DNA of 64,000 nucleotides from Cellulomonas persica (GCF_007989825.1 NZ_BJUA01000003.1:186001-250000), one strand, 5' to 3'. Positions 33,533 through 42,710 are shown, counted from the first letter of the stretch. The notes: generated by a model from the sequence alone, not told the origin. Made by a program: numbers and translations.

Positions 33533-34623
33533 CAGGCACCCGCCTTCGCGACCGCGTTGACGCCGGCGACGATGCGCTCGAGGTCCTCGTCGCTCAGCGA
33601 CGGGTGCACCGGCAGCGACAGGACCTGCTCGCAGGCCTCACGCGTGACCGGCAGGTCGAACTCGAGGCCGAACGAGGGCAGCTGGTGGTTCGGGATCGGG
33701 TAGTAGACGCCCGAGCCGACGCCGTGCTCCGCCAGCAGCGCCTGGGCGAAGCCGTCGCGGTCCTGCGGCACGCGGATCGTGTACTGGTGCCACACGTGCG
33801 TCGCGCCCTGCGCCACGTGGGGGACGCCCACGCCCTCGAGGTGCTCGGACAGGAACGTCGCGTTCGCCTGCCGCTTCGCGGTCCAGGCCGGGAGCTTGCC
33901 GAGCTGGACCCGCCCGATCGCGGCGTGCACGTCCGTCATGCGCGAGTTGAAGCCCACGACCTCGTTCTCGTAGCGCCGCTCCATGCCCTGGTTGCGCAGG
34001 AGCTGCACCTGGCGGACGACCTCGGGCGTCGCGCACGAGACCATGCCGCCCTCACCCGACGTCATGTTCTTGGTCGGGTAGAGCGAGAACATGCCGAACG
34101 TGCCGAACGAGCCGACCGGAGCGCCCTGCCAGGTCGCGCCGTGCGCCTGCGCGGCGTCCTCGAACAGCTGGACGCCGCGGGCCTGCGCCAGCGCGCCGAG
34201 CGCGGTCATGTCGGCCGGGTGCCCGTACAGGTGCACGGGCATGATCGCCGCGGTGCGCTCGGTGATCGCGGCCGCGACCGAGTCGGCGGCCAGGCAGTAC
34301 GTCTCGGGGTCGATGTCCGCGAAGACGGGCGTCGCGCCCGTCAGCGCCACCGAGTTGGCGGTCGCGGCGAACGTGAAGGACGGCACGATCACCTCGTCGC
34401 CCGGGCCGATCCCCGCGGCGAGCAGGCCGAGGTGCAGACCCGTGGTGCCCGAGCTCACGGCGACGCACGTCCGACCGCCGACGAGCTGCTCGCCGAACTC
34501 ACGCTCGAACGCGGCGACCTCAGGGCCCTGCGCGATCATGCCGGAGCGCAGCACGCGGTCGACCGCGGCGCGCTCCTCGTCACCGATCAGCGGCTTGGCC
34601 GCGGGGATAGTCGTTCCGGTCAT
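33532..34623 (-). CDS. DegT/DnrJ/EryC1/StrS sugar aminotransferase, WbpE-like
   Basis: The 363-residue PLP enzyme is expected to convert the 3-keto UDP-sugar acid to the 3-amino form using glutamate. It starts at ATG 34623, overlapping the stop of the acetyltransferase gene. The PLP Lys is Lys185 in SLYPTKNMTSGEGG. SSGTTGLHLGLLAAGI, EVIVPSFTFAATANSV, EDAAQAHGA and FNSRMTDVHAAIGRVQL are standard for the family. Length and motifs are normal. The setting between a WbpB-like and a WbpD-like gene gives the substrate call. Confidence 0.9.
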   Translation of the reverse strand: MTGTTIPAAKPLIGDEERAAVDRVLRSGMIAQGPEVAAFEREFGEQLVGGRTCVAVSSGTTGLHLGLLAAGIGPGDEVIVPSFTFAATANSVALTGATPVFADIDPETYCLAADSVAAAITERTAAIMPVHLYGHPADMTALGALAQARGVQLFEDAAQAHGATWQGAPVGSFGTFGMFSLYPTKNMTSGEGGMVSCATPEVVRQVQLLRNQGMERRYENEVVGFNSRMTDVHAAIGRVQLGKLPAWTAKRQANATFLSEHLEGVGVPHVAQGATHVWHQYTIRVPQDRDGFAQALLAEHGVGSGVYYPIPNHQLPSFGLEFDLPVTREACEQVLSLPVHPSLSDEDLERIVAGVNAVAKAGA

Positions 34624-35237
34624 GCGTGCAGCTCCTCGTCCGCCGACGCGCGTCGCGTCAGCACACCCTCGTGCTCGTCGTACAGCTCGCCCGTGGTGGG
34701 GCAGCGGTACGTCCCATCTCCTTGGTCCTGCAGCGGGACGCCGGCCCGGCCGACCCACTTGAGCCGGCGAGCCGGCACGCCCGCGACCAGCGCGTAGTCG
34801 GGGACGTCCTTCGTGACGACCGCGCCGGCGGCGACCGTCGCCCAGCGTCCGACCGTGACGGGTGCGATGCACACGGCACGCGCGCCGACCGAGGCGCCCT
34901 CGCGCAGCGTGACGCCCACGGCCTGCCAGTCGTGCGCGCTCTTGGGCGTCCCGTCCGGGTTGACCGCCCGGGGGAACTCGTCGTTGGTCAGCACCGCCGC
35001 GGGGCCGACGAACACGCCGGGCTCGAGCACGGCGGGCTCGTACACCAGCGCGTAGTTCTGGATCTTGCAGTTGTCCCCGACGCTCACGCCCGAGCCGACG
35101 TAGGCGCCGCGCCCGATGATGCAGGACTCGCCGATCGTCGCTCCGTCGCGCACCTGGGCCAGGTGCCAGATCGAGGAGCCTTCGCCGACGGTCGCCGTGG
35201 GGTCGACGTCCGCGGACGCCATGATGCGTACGTTCAC
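34620..35237 (-). CDS. Hexapeptide-repeat N-acetyltransferase, WbpD-like
   Basis: I place the start at GTG 35237, preceded by GGAAAG; ATG 35222 is an alternative without a ribosome site. The 205-residue protein is a left-handed beta-helix acetyltransferase with repeats such as ATVGEGSSIWHLAQVRDGA, IGRGAYVGSGVSVG and VTVGRWATVAAGAVV. NYALVYEPAVLEPGVFVGP is typical of the WbpD/WlbB group, which uses acetyl-CoA to acetylate the 3-amino group. A C-terminal tail after residue 165 (YRCPTTGELYDEHEGVL) looks like a short knuckle. It is the first gene of the three-gene cassette. A TAGGCT hexamer at 35292-35287 may be its -10. Confidence 0.87.
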   Translation of the reverse strand: MNVRIMASADVDPTATVGEGSSIWHLAQVRDGATIGESCIIGRGAYVGSGVSVGDNCKIQNYALVYEPAVLEPGVFVGPAAVLTNDEFPRAVNPDGTPKSAHDWQAVGVTLREGASVGARAVCIAPVTVGRWATVAAGAVVTKDVPDYALVAGVPARRLKWVGRAGVPLQDQGDGTYRCPTTGELYDEHEGVLTRRASADEELHA

Positions 35238-35358
35238 CAGCCAGCTTTCCGCTCGGGGGCGTTCCGGCGACGGCCGGACCTGCCACAGCCTACCGACGGC
35301 GCGCTCGTCGCCGGGGACCGGAGTCCCAGGCGACGCCCCGTCGGGGACGTCGTCCTCG

Positions 35359-36189
35359 TCACGTCCCGACCAGCTCGCGCGTGACGCGCTCGTCGGCCGC
35401 GAGACGTGCGAGCCAGGCTCGCGCACGACCCTGTGCGTCCTCGCGCTGGTCGTCGGCCGCGGTCGGCGTGTCGGCCGGCGGCGCGGTGCGTGCGGGGGAG
35501 AGCAGCACGAGCGAGCCGTCCGCGGCGAGCGACCCGACGACCTGCGCGAGCCACGCGCCGACGTCGCTCGAGGCCGCGAGCAGGACGCGCTCGCGCGGCT
35601 CGCCCGCGGTCCACCACGTGGCGAGCCCGGCGTGCGTGACGGCCGCGGCGTCGGCCCGCTCGAGCGCGTCAGCCGTCGGGTCGGCGGGTGGGACCCAGCC
35701 GAGCCGGTCGCCGTAGGTCATGACGGCGGCCGCGGCGTCGATCGCGCCCGCGGGTACCCGGTCGACCGCGCGGCGCGCGAGCGCCGCGAGCGTCACGACG
35801 ACGAGCGCGGGCCCGCGCCCCGCCGCGACCGGGGGCTGCGGCCGGCTCGTCACCAGCACGTCGAGGTCGCCCGGCGCGTGTCCGTCGGGACCCGGCAGGA
35901 CGACGGTGGCGCCCGCGCGCCAGGCCGCCAGCGCCCACAGGACGGTGCGCCAGTGCGCGGGCAGCTCGAGCCCGACGCGCGTGCCCGGTCCGGCATCGAG
36001 CTCCTCGACGAGGAGGTTCGTGGTCTTGTTCACCCAGTTCTCGAGGACGGCGCCGGAGAGCTCGACGCGCTCGCCGTCGTCGCCGTACCACGTGAGCCGC
36101 GGACGCCCCGGGTCGGCCGTCAGGAGGCGCAGGATCGCGGGCACGTCGGTCGGTGCGGTGCTGGGCGCGGGAACGCGCTCGGAGGTCAT
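35359..36189 (-). CDS. TIGR03089 family protein (partial AMP-ligase-like fold)
   Basis: The 276-residue protein starts at ATG 36189, seven bases after TAGGGT. It resembles the N-terminal part of AMP-forming acyl ligases (GERVELSGAVLENWVNKTTN, GPGTRVGLELPAHWRTVLWA) but lacks the ATP-binding core and C-terminal lid, so it is not expected to adenylate. The family is actinobacterial and of unknown function. In mycobacteria a similar gene lies by cpsA (an LCP gene) and near whiB2, which matches the neighbourhood here in a general way. No membrane segment is seen. Confidence 0.75.
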   Translation of the reverse strand: MTSERVPAPSTAPTDVPAILRLLTADPGRPRLTWYGDDGERVELSGAVLENWVNKTTNLLVEELDAGPGTRVGLELPAHWRTVLWALAAWRAGATVVLPGPDGHAPGDLDVLVTSRPQPPVAAGRGPALVVVTLAALARRAVDRVPAGAIDAAAAVMTYGDRLGWVPPADPTADALERADAAAVTHAGLATWWTAGEPRERVLLAASSDVGAWLAQVVGSLAADGSLVLLSPARTAPPADTPTAADDQREDAQGRARAWLARLAADERVTRELVGT

Positions 36190-36196
36190 GCGCGCC

Positions 36197-36202
36197 ACCC
36201 TA
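36197..36202 (-). promoter_or_regulatory. -10 hexamer TAGGGT of the TIGR03089 gene
   Basis: TAGGGT on the minus strand is followed by seven bases and then ATG 36189. No ribosome site is present, which points to a leaderless transcript. Confidence 0.5.
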
Positions 36203-36280
36203 GGCGTGTGATCGACACGCTTCGAGGCGGCGATCGCAAGAAGTTCACCCGACAAATCGGGACAACTACCATGGCTCCGG

Positions 36281-36309
36281 TTGACTGCTACGAACGACAC
36301 GCGTGTAAT
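36281..36309 (+). promoter_or_regulatory. Promoter of whiB2
   Basis: TTGACT (36281-36286) and TGTAAT (36304-36309) are separated by 17 bases, the best sigma-70-like match in the window. A start near 36316 would give a leader of about 120 bases. The surrounding 248-bp divergent region is noticeably A/T-richer than its neighbours and also holds CCCGA-CAAA-TCGGG as a small dyad. Confidence 0.6.
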
Positions 36310-36437
36310 TCAGATTGTCCGATGACAACGAGCGCGAGCACCACGGCGCGGCAGCCCTGACCGTCTCCCGGCGGTCGACGACGGGGCGTCGCTCAGGTCG
36401 AGCCTTGACCGAGAAACAGCATCAGCCGGAGGCACGC

Positions 36438-36785
36438 ATGTGGAACCTGCTCGACGGTGACGGGGCCACCTCCGAGTTCCCAACTGACGCGCACCGCCCG
36501 GCGGCGCCCGTCTCCCAGACTCCCTCGAACGTCCTGTCGCTGTTCGGCACGCCCGACGACGACGGGCCCATGGGCTGGCAGGAGCGCGCGCTGTGCGCCC
36601 AGACCGACCCGGAGGCGTTCTTCCCCGAGAAGGGCGGCTCGACGCGCGAGGCCAAGAAGGTCTGCACGGGCTGCGACGTCCGAGCCGAGTGCCTCGAGTA
36701 CGCACTCGCGAACGACGAGCGGTTCGGCATCTGGGGCGGGCTGTCCGAGCGCGAGCGTCGCAAGCTCAAGCGGCGCGTCGTCTGA
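36438..36785 (+). CDS. whiB2: WhiB2/WhmD-type iron-sulfur transcription regulator
   Basis: The 115-residue protein starts at ATG 36438 with GGAGG at 36428-36432. Cys53, Cys76, Cys79 and Cys85 should bind a 4Fe-4S cluster (CX22CXXCX5C). FGIWGGLSERERRKLKRR is the turn and basic tail that contact sigma factor and DNA. The core from QERALCAQTDPEAFFPEKGG to the end is nearly the same as mycobacterial WhiB2/WhmD, which is needed for division and septation. The N-terminal 45 residues are variable. The following genes match the mycobacterial whiB2 region (DUF3499, phosphomannomutase). It is transcribed alone from a clear promoter. Confidence 0.93.
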   Translation: MWNLLDGDGATSEFPTDAHRPAAPVSQTPSNVLSLFGTPDDDGPMGWQERALCAQTDPEAFFPEKGGSTREAKKVCTGCDVRAECLEYALANDERFGIWGGLSERERRKLKRRVV

Positions 36786-36912
36786 GCGCGCGTCGGTCGC
36801 AGGGTCGCTACGACGAGGTGACGACCCGGTCGACCGACCCGTCCGTCCGGTCCGGACGGCGTGGCGAGTCGCTCCCCACGCGCACGGGCCGGGCGTGCAT
36901 CATGGCCCGAGC

Positions 36913-39900
36913 ATGAACGCGACCCGTCCGCCCGTGGACCACCCGACGAGCACCGCGGTCCCGTCGACGCCCACGACCGGGGCCATCCCGACGACGACGT
37001 CGGTGACCGCCGTCCTCGTGACCCGTGGGACCACCCCGTACCTCCGCACGACCCTCGCGGCTCTCGCGGGGCAGGCCCGGCGGCCCGCACGCGTCCTCGT
37101 CGTCGACGTCGCCGAGGCGCACGTGGGCGACCCGCTGCCGCTCGTCGTGGAGCGCGCGTTCGCGGTCGTCGGCGGTCCGGCGCCGCAGGTGCAGGTGCTG
37201 CAGGCCCCCGCGGCGCGCACGTTCGGCGACGCCGTGCGGGCCGCGCTCGCCTCCGACGACGGTCCGTCGACGACCTGGCTGTGGCTGCTGCACGACGACA
37301 GCGCACCCGAGCCGACGGCGCTCGCCGAGCTCTCGCGCGCCGTGGCCCGCGCGCCGTCCGTCGTGGTCGCGGGCGCCAAGCAGCACACCTGGACCGACCC
37401 GGTCCGGCTCATCGAGGTCGGTGTCCGCACCGCGCGCTCCGGGCGTCGCATGACCGACGTCGAGCCCGGCGAGCTCGACCAGGGCCAGCACGACGCGCGT
37501 GAGGACGTGCTCGGTGTGGGCCTCGCGGGCGCCCTGGTGCGGCGCGACGTGTGGGACGAGCTCGGCGGTCCCGACCCCGCGCTCGGCCCCTACGGCGACG
37601 GCCTGGACCTGTCGCGTCGCGCACGCCTCGCGGGGCACCGCGTCGTCGTCGTGCCCGCGGCCGTCGTCCGGCACGCGCAGGCCGGGTACCTGGGGCTGCG
37701 GTCGGTCGCGCCGTCCGGGGTCGACGACGACGGGGACGGCGAGGACGACAGCGCCGACCCGCGCCGCTCGTTCGCCGCGCGCCGGCGCGCGCTCACGCAC
37801 CAGCGGCTGGTCACCGCGCCGCTGGTCCTCGTGCCGTTCGTGGTCGTGCTCGCGCTCGTGGGTGCGGTCGTGCGCTCCCTCGTCCAGGTCGCCGCCAAGC
37901 AGCCCGGTCTCGCGGTCGACGAGCTGCGCGGCCCGCTGGCCGCGCTCGCCCGTCCCGGCGCCGTGGCCGCGGCGCGGCGTCGCGCGCGGGCGACCAGGCG
38001 CCTGCGGCGTCGCGCGCTGCGTCCGCTGCAGGCGACGTGGCGCGACGTGTGGCGCCAGGCGCGCGACAGGCGGCTCGCGCGGCGCGAGGAGCGCCGCGTG
38101 GTGCAGGCGCCGTCCGAGCTCGAGCTGCGCGAGCTCGCGGCCCTCGCGACCAGGCGCCGGGCAGGGCTCGCCGCCGTGACGGTCGGCCTGGTGGCGGTGT
38201 CGACGGTCGCGTTCGGGCCGCTCGTGGCCGCGGTCGGCAGCGGCGCGCGGCTCGTCGGAGGTGCGCTGCTCCCGCTCGCCCAGAGCGTCGGGGACGTGTG
38301 GGACGCAGCGACCTCGAGCTGGGTGTCCGGCGGCGTCGGCGCGGCCGGACCCGCGGACCCGCTCCTCGGCGTGCTCGTCGTGCCGGCGACGCTCGCGGGC
38401 GGGCGGCCGGACGCGGGAGTCGCGCTCGTCGTGCTCGGCTCCGTGCTGCTCGCAGGTCTGGGCGCCTGGGTCGCGGCGGGTGCCGCGACCCGCTCCGTGA
38501 CGCTGCGCGCGTGGGCGGCCGTCGTCTGGGCGGGTGCGCCCGCGCTGCTGCTCGGCGTGGCCGACGGGCGGCTCGGGCCCGTGCTCGCGCACGTCCTGCT
38601 CCCGTGGGTCGCGCTCGGTCTCGCGCGCGCCGTCGGCGTCCAGCGCGTCGACCTCGTGCTCTCGGGTGTCGCGACGGCCCGCCGCGGGAAGGATCGCGAG
38701 GGCACGGTGATCGTCCCGGGCGACGACGAGGACCTCGCGGACCTCGGTCGGTCCGCCCGCAGGACCTCCCGCACGACCCCGGCGACCTCGTCGACCGGCG
38801 TGACCGCGTCCGGCGCCGACCCCGACGCGTCCGCCGAGTCCTCGTCCGAGTCCTCGTCGGACTCACGCGACGAGGAGCGCACCGTCCCCGTCGGGCGCGA
38901 CGAGCACGACGTGCGGGAGGACGGCGAGGGCCGTGACCCGGCGAGCGGGACGGAGGTCGACGAGCCCGGCCAGGCCGGGGCCCCCGCGCCGGAGCCGCAG
39001 GCGGCCGACTGGGTCGGCGCCGCTCGCCCGACGGGCTCGGTCACGGCCGCCGCGGCCGCGTCGCTCGCGCTCGCCGCAGCGGTCGCGAGCGCGCCGTCGC
39101 TGCTCGTGCCGTGCGTGCTCGCGGTGCTCGTCGCCGCGGTGTGCGCCCCGCGGCACCGCCGGCGGCTCGTCCTCGCGCTCGGTCCCACGCTCGTCGTGCT
39201 CGGCCCGCTGCTCGTCGAGGCCGTCTCGCGCGGTCGAGACGGCCTGCGGCTGCTCGTGGCCGACCCCGGGCTGACCGTCGCGACCGCACCCGAGGGCGCG
39301 GTCGAGCGGCTGCTCGGGCTGCCGTCGGCCGCGGCGGCGCTCGTGCCGGAGTCCGTCCCGGACGACCTCGCCCGGTTCTGGCCGCTCGCGCTCGGTGCGG
39401 TCGTCGTCGCGGTGGCCGCGCTCGCGCTGCTGCGCGGTGACGTCGCGCGCGGCGTGCGGCTCGGCTGGGTGGTCGCCGCGCTCGGCCTCGGCGCCGCGAC
39501 GCTCGTCGCGCTCGTGCCGGTGGGCCTGGACGACGGCGTCGCGGCCTACGGCTGGACCGGTCCGGCGCTCTCGCTCGCGATGCTCGGGTTCCTGGCAGCC
39601 GCGCTGCTCGGCGCGGACGGCATGCTCACGCGCCTGTCGCGGCACTCGTTCGGCTGGCGCCAGCTCGTCGTGGGCGTCGTGACGGTCGCCGCCGTCGTCG
39701 TCCCCGTGGCCTGGCTCGGCGGCTGGAGCGTGCAGGTGCGCGACGGCACCGCGATGAGCGCGACCGCGCTGGACCGCACCGTGGTCCCCGCGGTCGGCCG
39801 CCAGGCGCAGGGCTCGGCGAACGCGTCGCGCATCCTGGCGCTCGCGCGCGACGCGAGCGACGGCGCGGTGACCTGGCAGCTGCTGCGCGCGGACGGCCCG

Positions 39901-40641
39901 CAGCTCGTCGACCTCGCGGCCACGGTCCGCACGCTCGACCTGACCGGGCGCCGTGACGCGCCGCGTGCCGCCGAGCCGGACGCCGCGACGCAGGAGATCG
40001 ACGCGCTCGTCGCGCGGATCGCCACGGGCGCGAGCGGTGACGTGGCGGGCCCGCTCGCGGCGCTCGCGGTGAGCGACGTCCTCGTCCCGGTGCTGCCCGC
40101 CGGGCTGTCCGACGACGACGAGGCGGCAGCCGACCGGGCGCGGGACGCGCTCGTCGGCGAGCTCGACGCGACCGCGGGGCTCGAGCGGGTCACGCAGAAC
40201 GCGTCGGGCATCCTGTGGCGCGTCCAGCCGGCCTTGCCCTCCGGCGGCGGCGAGCCGACACCGGTCGTGACCGCGTGGGCGCGCCTGGTCGCCGGAGGGG
40301 ACGCCACGAGCCCGGACACCCTGGACCCGGGCACGGCGGCCGTGGCGGTCGAGGCCCGAGGCCGCTCGATCGACACGCGGATCGCGGCGGGGGACACCCC
40401 GCGGCTGCTCGTGCTCGCCGAGCGCGCCGACCCGCACTGGCGCGCGACGCTCGGCGGCAGGTCGCTGCGCGCGGTGTCGAACGGCTGGCGGCAGACGTTC
40501 GAGGTCCCGGCCGCGAGCGGCCGTCTCGTCGTGGAGCACGAGGCGCCGCAGCGCACCACGTGGCTCGCGGCGCAGGCGCTCGTGCTGGGCCTGACGGTGC
40601 TGCTCGCGATGCCGGTGCGACGACGGAGGGCGGGCCGATGA
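36913..40641 (+). CDS. Giant membrane GT2 glycosyltransferase
   Basis: The 1242-residue protein begins at ATG 36913; the ribosome site is weak. A GT2 domain covers about residues 30-280: VTAVLVTRGTTPYLRTTLAA, VLVVDVAE, WLWLLHDDSAPEP with Asp128-Asp129 and YGDGLDLSRRARLAGHRVVV. The rest has about a dozen hydrophobic segments in two groups, split by an acidic Ser/Asp/Glu-rich loop around residues 590-690 (SAESSSESSSDSRDEE). A mostly soluble region near 960-1220 is probably extracytoplasmic. The layout recalls large actinobacterial enzymes that use polyprenyl-linked sugars, but the donor is unknown. ATGA couples it to the DUF5719 gene. Confidence 0.8.
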   Translation: MNATRPPVDHPTSTAVPSTPTTGAIPTTTSVTAVLVTRGTTPYLRTTLAALAGQARRPARVLVVDVAEAHVGDPLPLVVERAFAVVGGPAPQVQVLQAPAARTFGDAVRAALASDDGPSTTWLWLLHDDSAPEPTALAELSRAVARAPSVVVAGAKQHTWTDPVRLIEVGVRTARSGRRMTDVEPGELDQGQHDAREDVLGVGLAGALVRRDVWDELGGPDPALGPYGDGLDLSRRARLAGHRVVVVPAAVVRHAQAGYLGLRSVAPSGVDDDGDGEDDSADPRRSFAARRRALTHQRLVTAPLVLVPFVVVLALVGAVVRSLVQVAAKQPGLAVDELRGPLAALARPGAVAAARRRARATRRLRRRALRPLQATWRDVWRQARDRRLARREERRVVQAPSELELRELAALATRRRAGLAAVTVGLVAVSTVAFGPLVAAVGSGARLVGGALLPLAQSVGDVWDAATSSWVSGGVGAAGPADPLLGVLVVPATLAGGRPDAGVALVVLGSVLLAGLGAWVAAGAATRSVTLRAWAAVVWAGAPALLLGVADGRLGPVLAHVLLPWVALGLARAVGVQRVDLVLSGVATARRGKDREGTVIVPGDDEDLADLGRSARRTSRTTPATSSTGVTASGADPDASAESSSESSSDSRDEERTVPVGRDEHDVREDGEGRDPASGTEVDEPGQAGAPAPEPQAADWVGAARPTGSVTAAAAASLALAAAVASAPSLLVPCVLAVLVAAVCAPRHRRRLVLALGPTLVVLGPLLVEAVSRGRDGLRLLVADPGLTVATAPEGAVERLLGLPSAAAALVPESVPDDLARFWPLALGAVVVAVAALALLRGDVARGVRLGWVVAALGLGAATLVALVPVGLDDGVAAYGWTGPALSLAMLGFLAAALLGADGMLTRLSRHSFGWRQLVVGVVTVAAVVVPVAWLGGWSVQVRDGTAMSATALDRTVVPAVGRQAQGSANASRILALARDASDGAVTWQLLRADGPQLVDLAATVRTLDLTGRRDAPRAAEPDAATQEIDALVARIATGASGDVAGPLAALAVSDVLVPVLPAGLSDDDEAAADRARDALVGELDATAGLERVTQNASGILWRVQPALPSGGGEPTPVVTAWARLVAGGDATSPDTLDPGTAAVAVEARGRSIDTRIAAGDTPRLLVLAERADPHWRATLGGRSLRAVSNGWRQTFEVPAASGRLVVEHEAPQRTTWLAAQALVLGLTVLLAMPVRRRRAGR

Positions 40642-42200
40642 GCGCGGCGACGAGCGTGGTCCGGCTGGTCTCGGGGGCGGCGGTCGCGGCCCTCGTGGTC
40701 GCCGCCGTCGGGTGGGGGCTGCAGCAGCCGTCGCCCGCGACGGGCGAGACGGTGTCCGAGGGATCGGTCGTCGACGTGCCGCCCTCGCCGACGCGCCTCG
40801 TGTGCGCGGGCCCGCTCGTCCTGCCCGAGGAGCGCGAGTCCGACGCGGCGTTCGACCCGGTGCCCGTGGACCCGCTCACGTCGCTCGTGGCTGTCGCCAC
40901 GTCCAGCGGCGGCGGCGCGCTGGTGGACCTGCCCGGCGCGGAGACGCTCGCGAACCTCACCGAGGGCGTGGACGCCAGCGTGGTCCGCGAGGCCCCGGGC
41001 CCAGTCGTGGTCGAGGCGCAGCCGACCGACCTGCCCGCGGCGCTCGCCGCCGCGAGCTCCGCGCTGGTGACCGCGGGTGACCTGCGCGGCCTGGCAGCCG
41101 CCTCGTGCCAGGCGCCGACGACCGACGCGTGGCTCGTCGGCGGTTCGACCGAGCTCGGCGCCACCGCCCTGCTGGTGCTGCAGAACGCCGGCTCGACGCC
41201 CGCGGTCGTGCACCTCGACGTCTACGGGGCGACGGGCGAGGTCGACCTCGACACCGAGCAGTACCTGGTCGCGCCCGGCGCCGAGCGGGTCGTCGTGCTC
41301 GGCGGGCTCGCCCCCGAGGAACGCCGCGTCGCGGTGCACGTCGCGGCCACGGGCGGCCGCGTCACGGCGTTCGTCCAGGACTCGACGCTCGACGGCTTCA
41401 CGCCGACCGGCACCGACCTCGTCGTCGCGGGCGCCGAGCCCGCGCGCCGTCAGGTGATCCCCGGGGTGTCCGTGCTCGCCACCGACGTCGACGACAGCGA
41501 CGCGGGCGTGCTGCGGCTGCTCGTCACCGGTCGCAGCCCCGCGACGGCGCGCGTGCGCCTCCTGGGGCCGGACGGCGTCGAGGACCTGCCGGGCGCCGAG
41601 TCGCTCGCCCTCGAGCCCGGGGTCGTGACGGACGTCCCGCTCGGCGGGCTGCCGGAGGGGGCCTACACGCTCGTCGTCGACGCCGACCACGCGGTCGTCG
41701 CGGCCGCGATGCTGGCCCGGCCGGGGGAGCCCACCGCGCAGGACCCGAGCGTGCCGACGCGTGAGCGGGCCTGGGTCGCCTCGGTGGCACCGACGCCCGA
41801 CGACGTGTCGCACGAGTCGGTGCTCGCGCTGCCCGACCGCGCGCGGGGCACGCTCGTGCTGGGTGCGGTCGCGCGCTCGGCCGAGCTCGACCGCGAGGGC
41901 GTCGCCGCGGCCGACGTGCGCCTGCTGGGCTCGGACGGCGAGGTCGTCGTCGAGGAGCGTGTCGAGCTGCCCGTGGGGCGCTCGGTCGCGCTCACGCTCG
42001 CGGACCTCGCACCCGAGGGCACGCGGCTGACGGGTGTGCAGGTCGTGCCGGACGAGAGCCGGGCGTGGCTCGCGGCCGGGCTCGTCGCGCAGGTCGCGCG
42101 CGGCGACGGCGTCCTGCTCTCGGTCCTGGTCCCGGTGCCGGGCGAGGTCGGGACGACCGCGACGACCGTGCGCGAGGACCCGCGGCTCGGGACGCGCTGA
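40638..42200 (+). CDS. DUF5719-like secreted or membrane-anchored protein
   Basis: The 520-residue protein has one N-terminal hydrophobic segment (RLVSGAAVAALVVAAVGWGL) and then an all-beta extracellular part built of repeated Ig-like or propeller-like units (TALLVLQNAGSTPAVVHLDV, RVRLLGPDGVEDLPG, ADVRLLGSDGEVVVEE). It is found next to the giant GT2 in many actinobacteria, and ATG 40638 overlaps that gene's stop, so a joint envelope function is likely. The biochemical role is unknown. The family name is from memory of this gene order. Confidence 0.7.
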   Translation: MSAATSVVRLVSGAAVAALVVAAVGWGLQQPSPATGETVSEGSVVDVPPSPTRLVCAGPLVLPEERESDAAFDPVPVDPLTSLVAVATSSGGGALVDLPGAETLANLTEGVDASVVREAPGPVVVEAQPTDLPAALAAASSALVTAGDLRGLAAASCQAPTTDAWLVGGSTELGATALLVLQNAGSTPAVVHLDVYGATGEVDLDTEQYLVAPGAERVVVLGGLAPEERRVAVHVAATGGRVTAFVQDSTLDGFTPTGTDLVVAGAEPARRQVIPGVSVLATDVDDSDAGVLRLLVTGRSPATARVRLLGPDGVEDLPGAESLALEPGVVTDVPLGGLPEGAYTLVVDADHAVVAAAMLARPGEPTAQDPSVPTRERAWVASVAPTPDDVSHESVLALPDRARGTLVLGAVARSAELDREGVAAADVRLLGSDGEVVVEERVELPVGRSVALTLADLAPEGTRLTGVQVVPDESRAWLAAGLVAQVARGDGVLLSVLVPVPGEVGTTATTVREDPRLGTR

Positions 42201-42211
42201 ACGGTCGGGGG

Positions 42212-42697
42212 TCAGCGGCCGTCGTCGCGGTACGTCGGGTCGACGTCCTCGGGAGAGCGGCCGAGCATGTGGGCGACCTGCTCGACGACGACGTCGCGCA
42301 CGAGGTCGGCGAGGTCCAGCGTGTCGTGCGCGCGCGCCTCGACGGGGCGCCGGTAGACGACGATCCGCGCGGGGAGCCCCGAGTCCGCGGGGAAGTAGCG
42401 GCCCAGCGGGACTCCGCCGTGCTCCCACGGTGCGGGGTTCGAGGGCGGCACGTCCTCGACCGCGAACTCGGTGCCTTCCAGCTGACGCGCCCACCGCCGC
42501 TCGAGGTGCTCGACCGCGTCGAGCACGAGGTCGTCGAACCGCTGCGCACGGGTGCGGTACGCGGGCATCGTCGCGGGCATGAGCGGACCGCGCGGCCCGC
42601 GGCCCCGGCGGTCACGGCGGCGTACGGGCCGGACCGGCCCCGGCGCGTCGCGCTCGGCGGGGTCGTGTGCTCGTCGATCGGGCAGGCGTGCGCTCAC
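42212..42697 (-). CDS. Zincin-like protein (Rv3259/DUF1025 type) with a degenerate HExxH
   Basis: I place the start at GTG 42697, seven bases after TATCGT on the minus strand, giving 161 residues. The Arg/Asp-rich N-terminus (RRRDRRGRGPRG) and PATMPAYRTRAQRFDDLVLD match the mycobacterial protein downstream of whiB2. In zincins of this family the helix reads HExxH; here it is VEQVAH (VVVEQVAHMLGRSPEDV), so the first His is missing. It is likely not an active metallopeptidase. It is divergent from the DUF3499 gene. Confidence 0.75.
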   Translation of the reverse strand: MSARLPDRRAHDPAERDAPGPVRPVRRRDRRGRGPRGPLMPATMPAYRTRAQRFDDLVLDAVEHLERRWARQLEGTEFAVEDVPPSNPAPWEHGGVPLGRYFPADSGLPARIVVYRRPVEARAHDTLDLADLVRDVVVEQVAHMLGRSPEDVDPTYRDDGR

Positions 42698-42704
42698 CGT
42701 GTGC

Positions 42705-42710
42705 ACGATA
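42705..42710 (-). promoter_or_regulatory. -10 hexamer TATCGT of the zincin-like gene
   Basis: TATCGT on the minus strand is seven bases from GTG 42697, which has no ribosome site. Confidence 0.45.

Noticed and set aside
35238..35426. Upstream extension of the WbpD-like acetyltransferase
   Set aside because: The added residues are low-complexity and not part of the hexapeptide fold, and GTG 35237 has a ribosome site.
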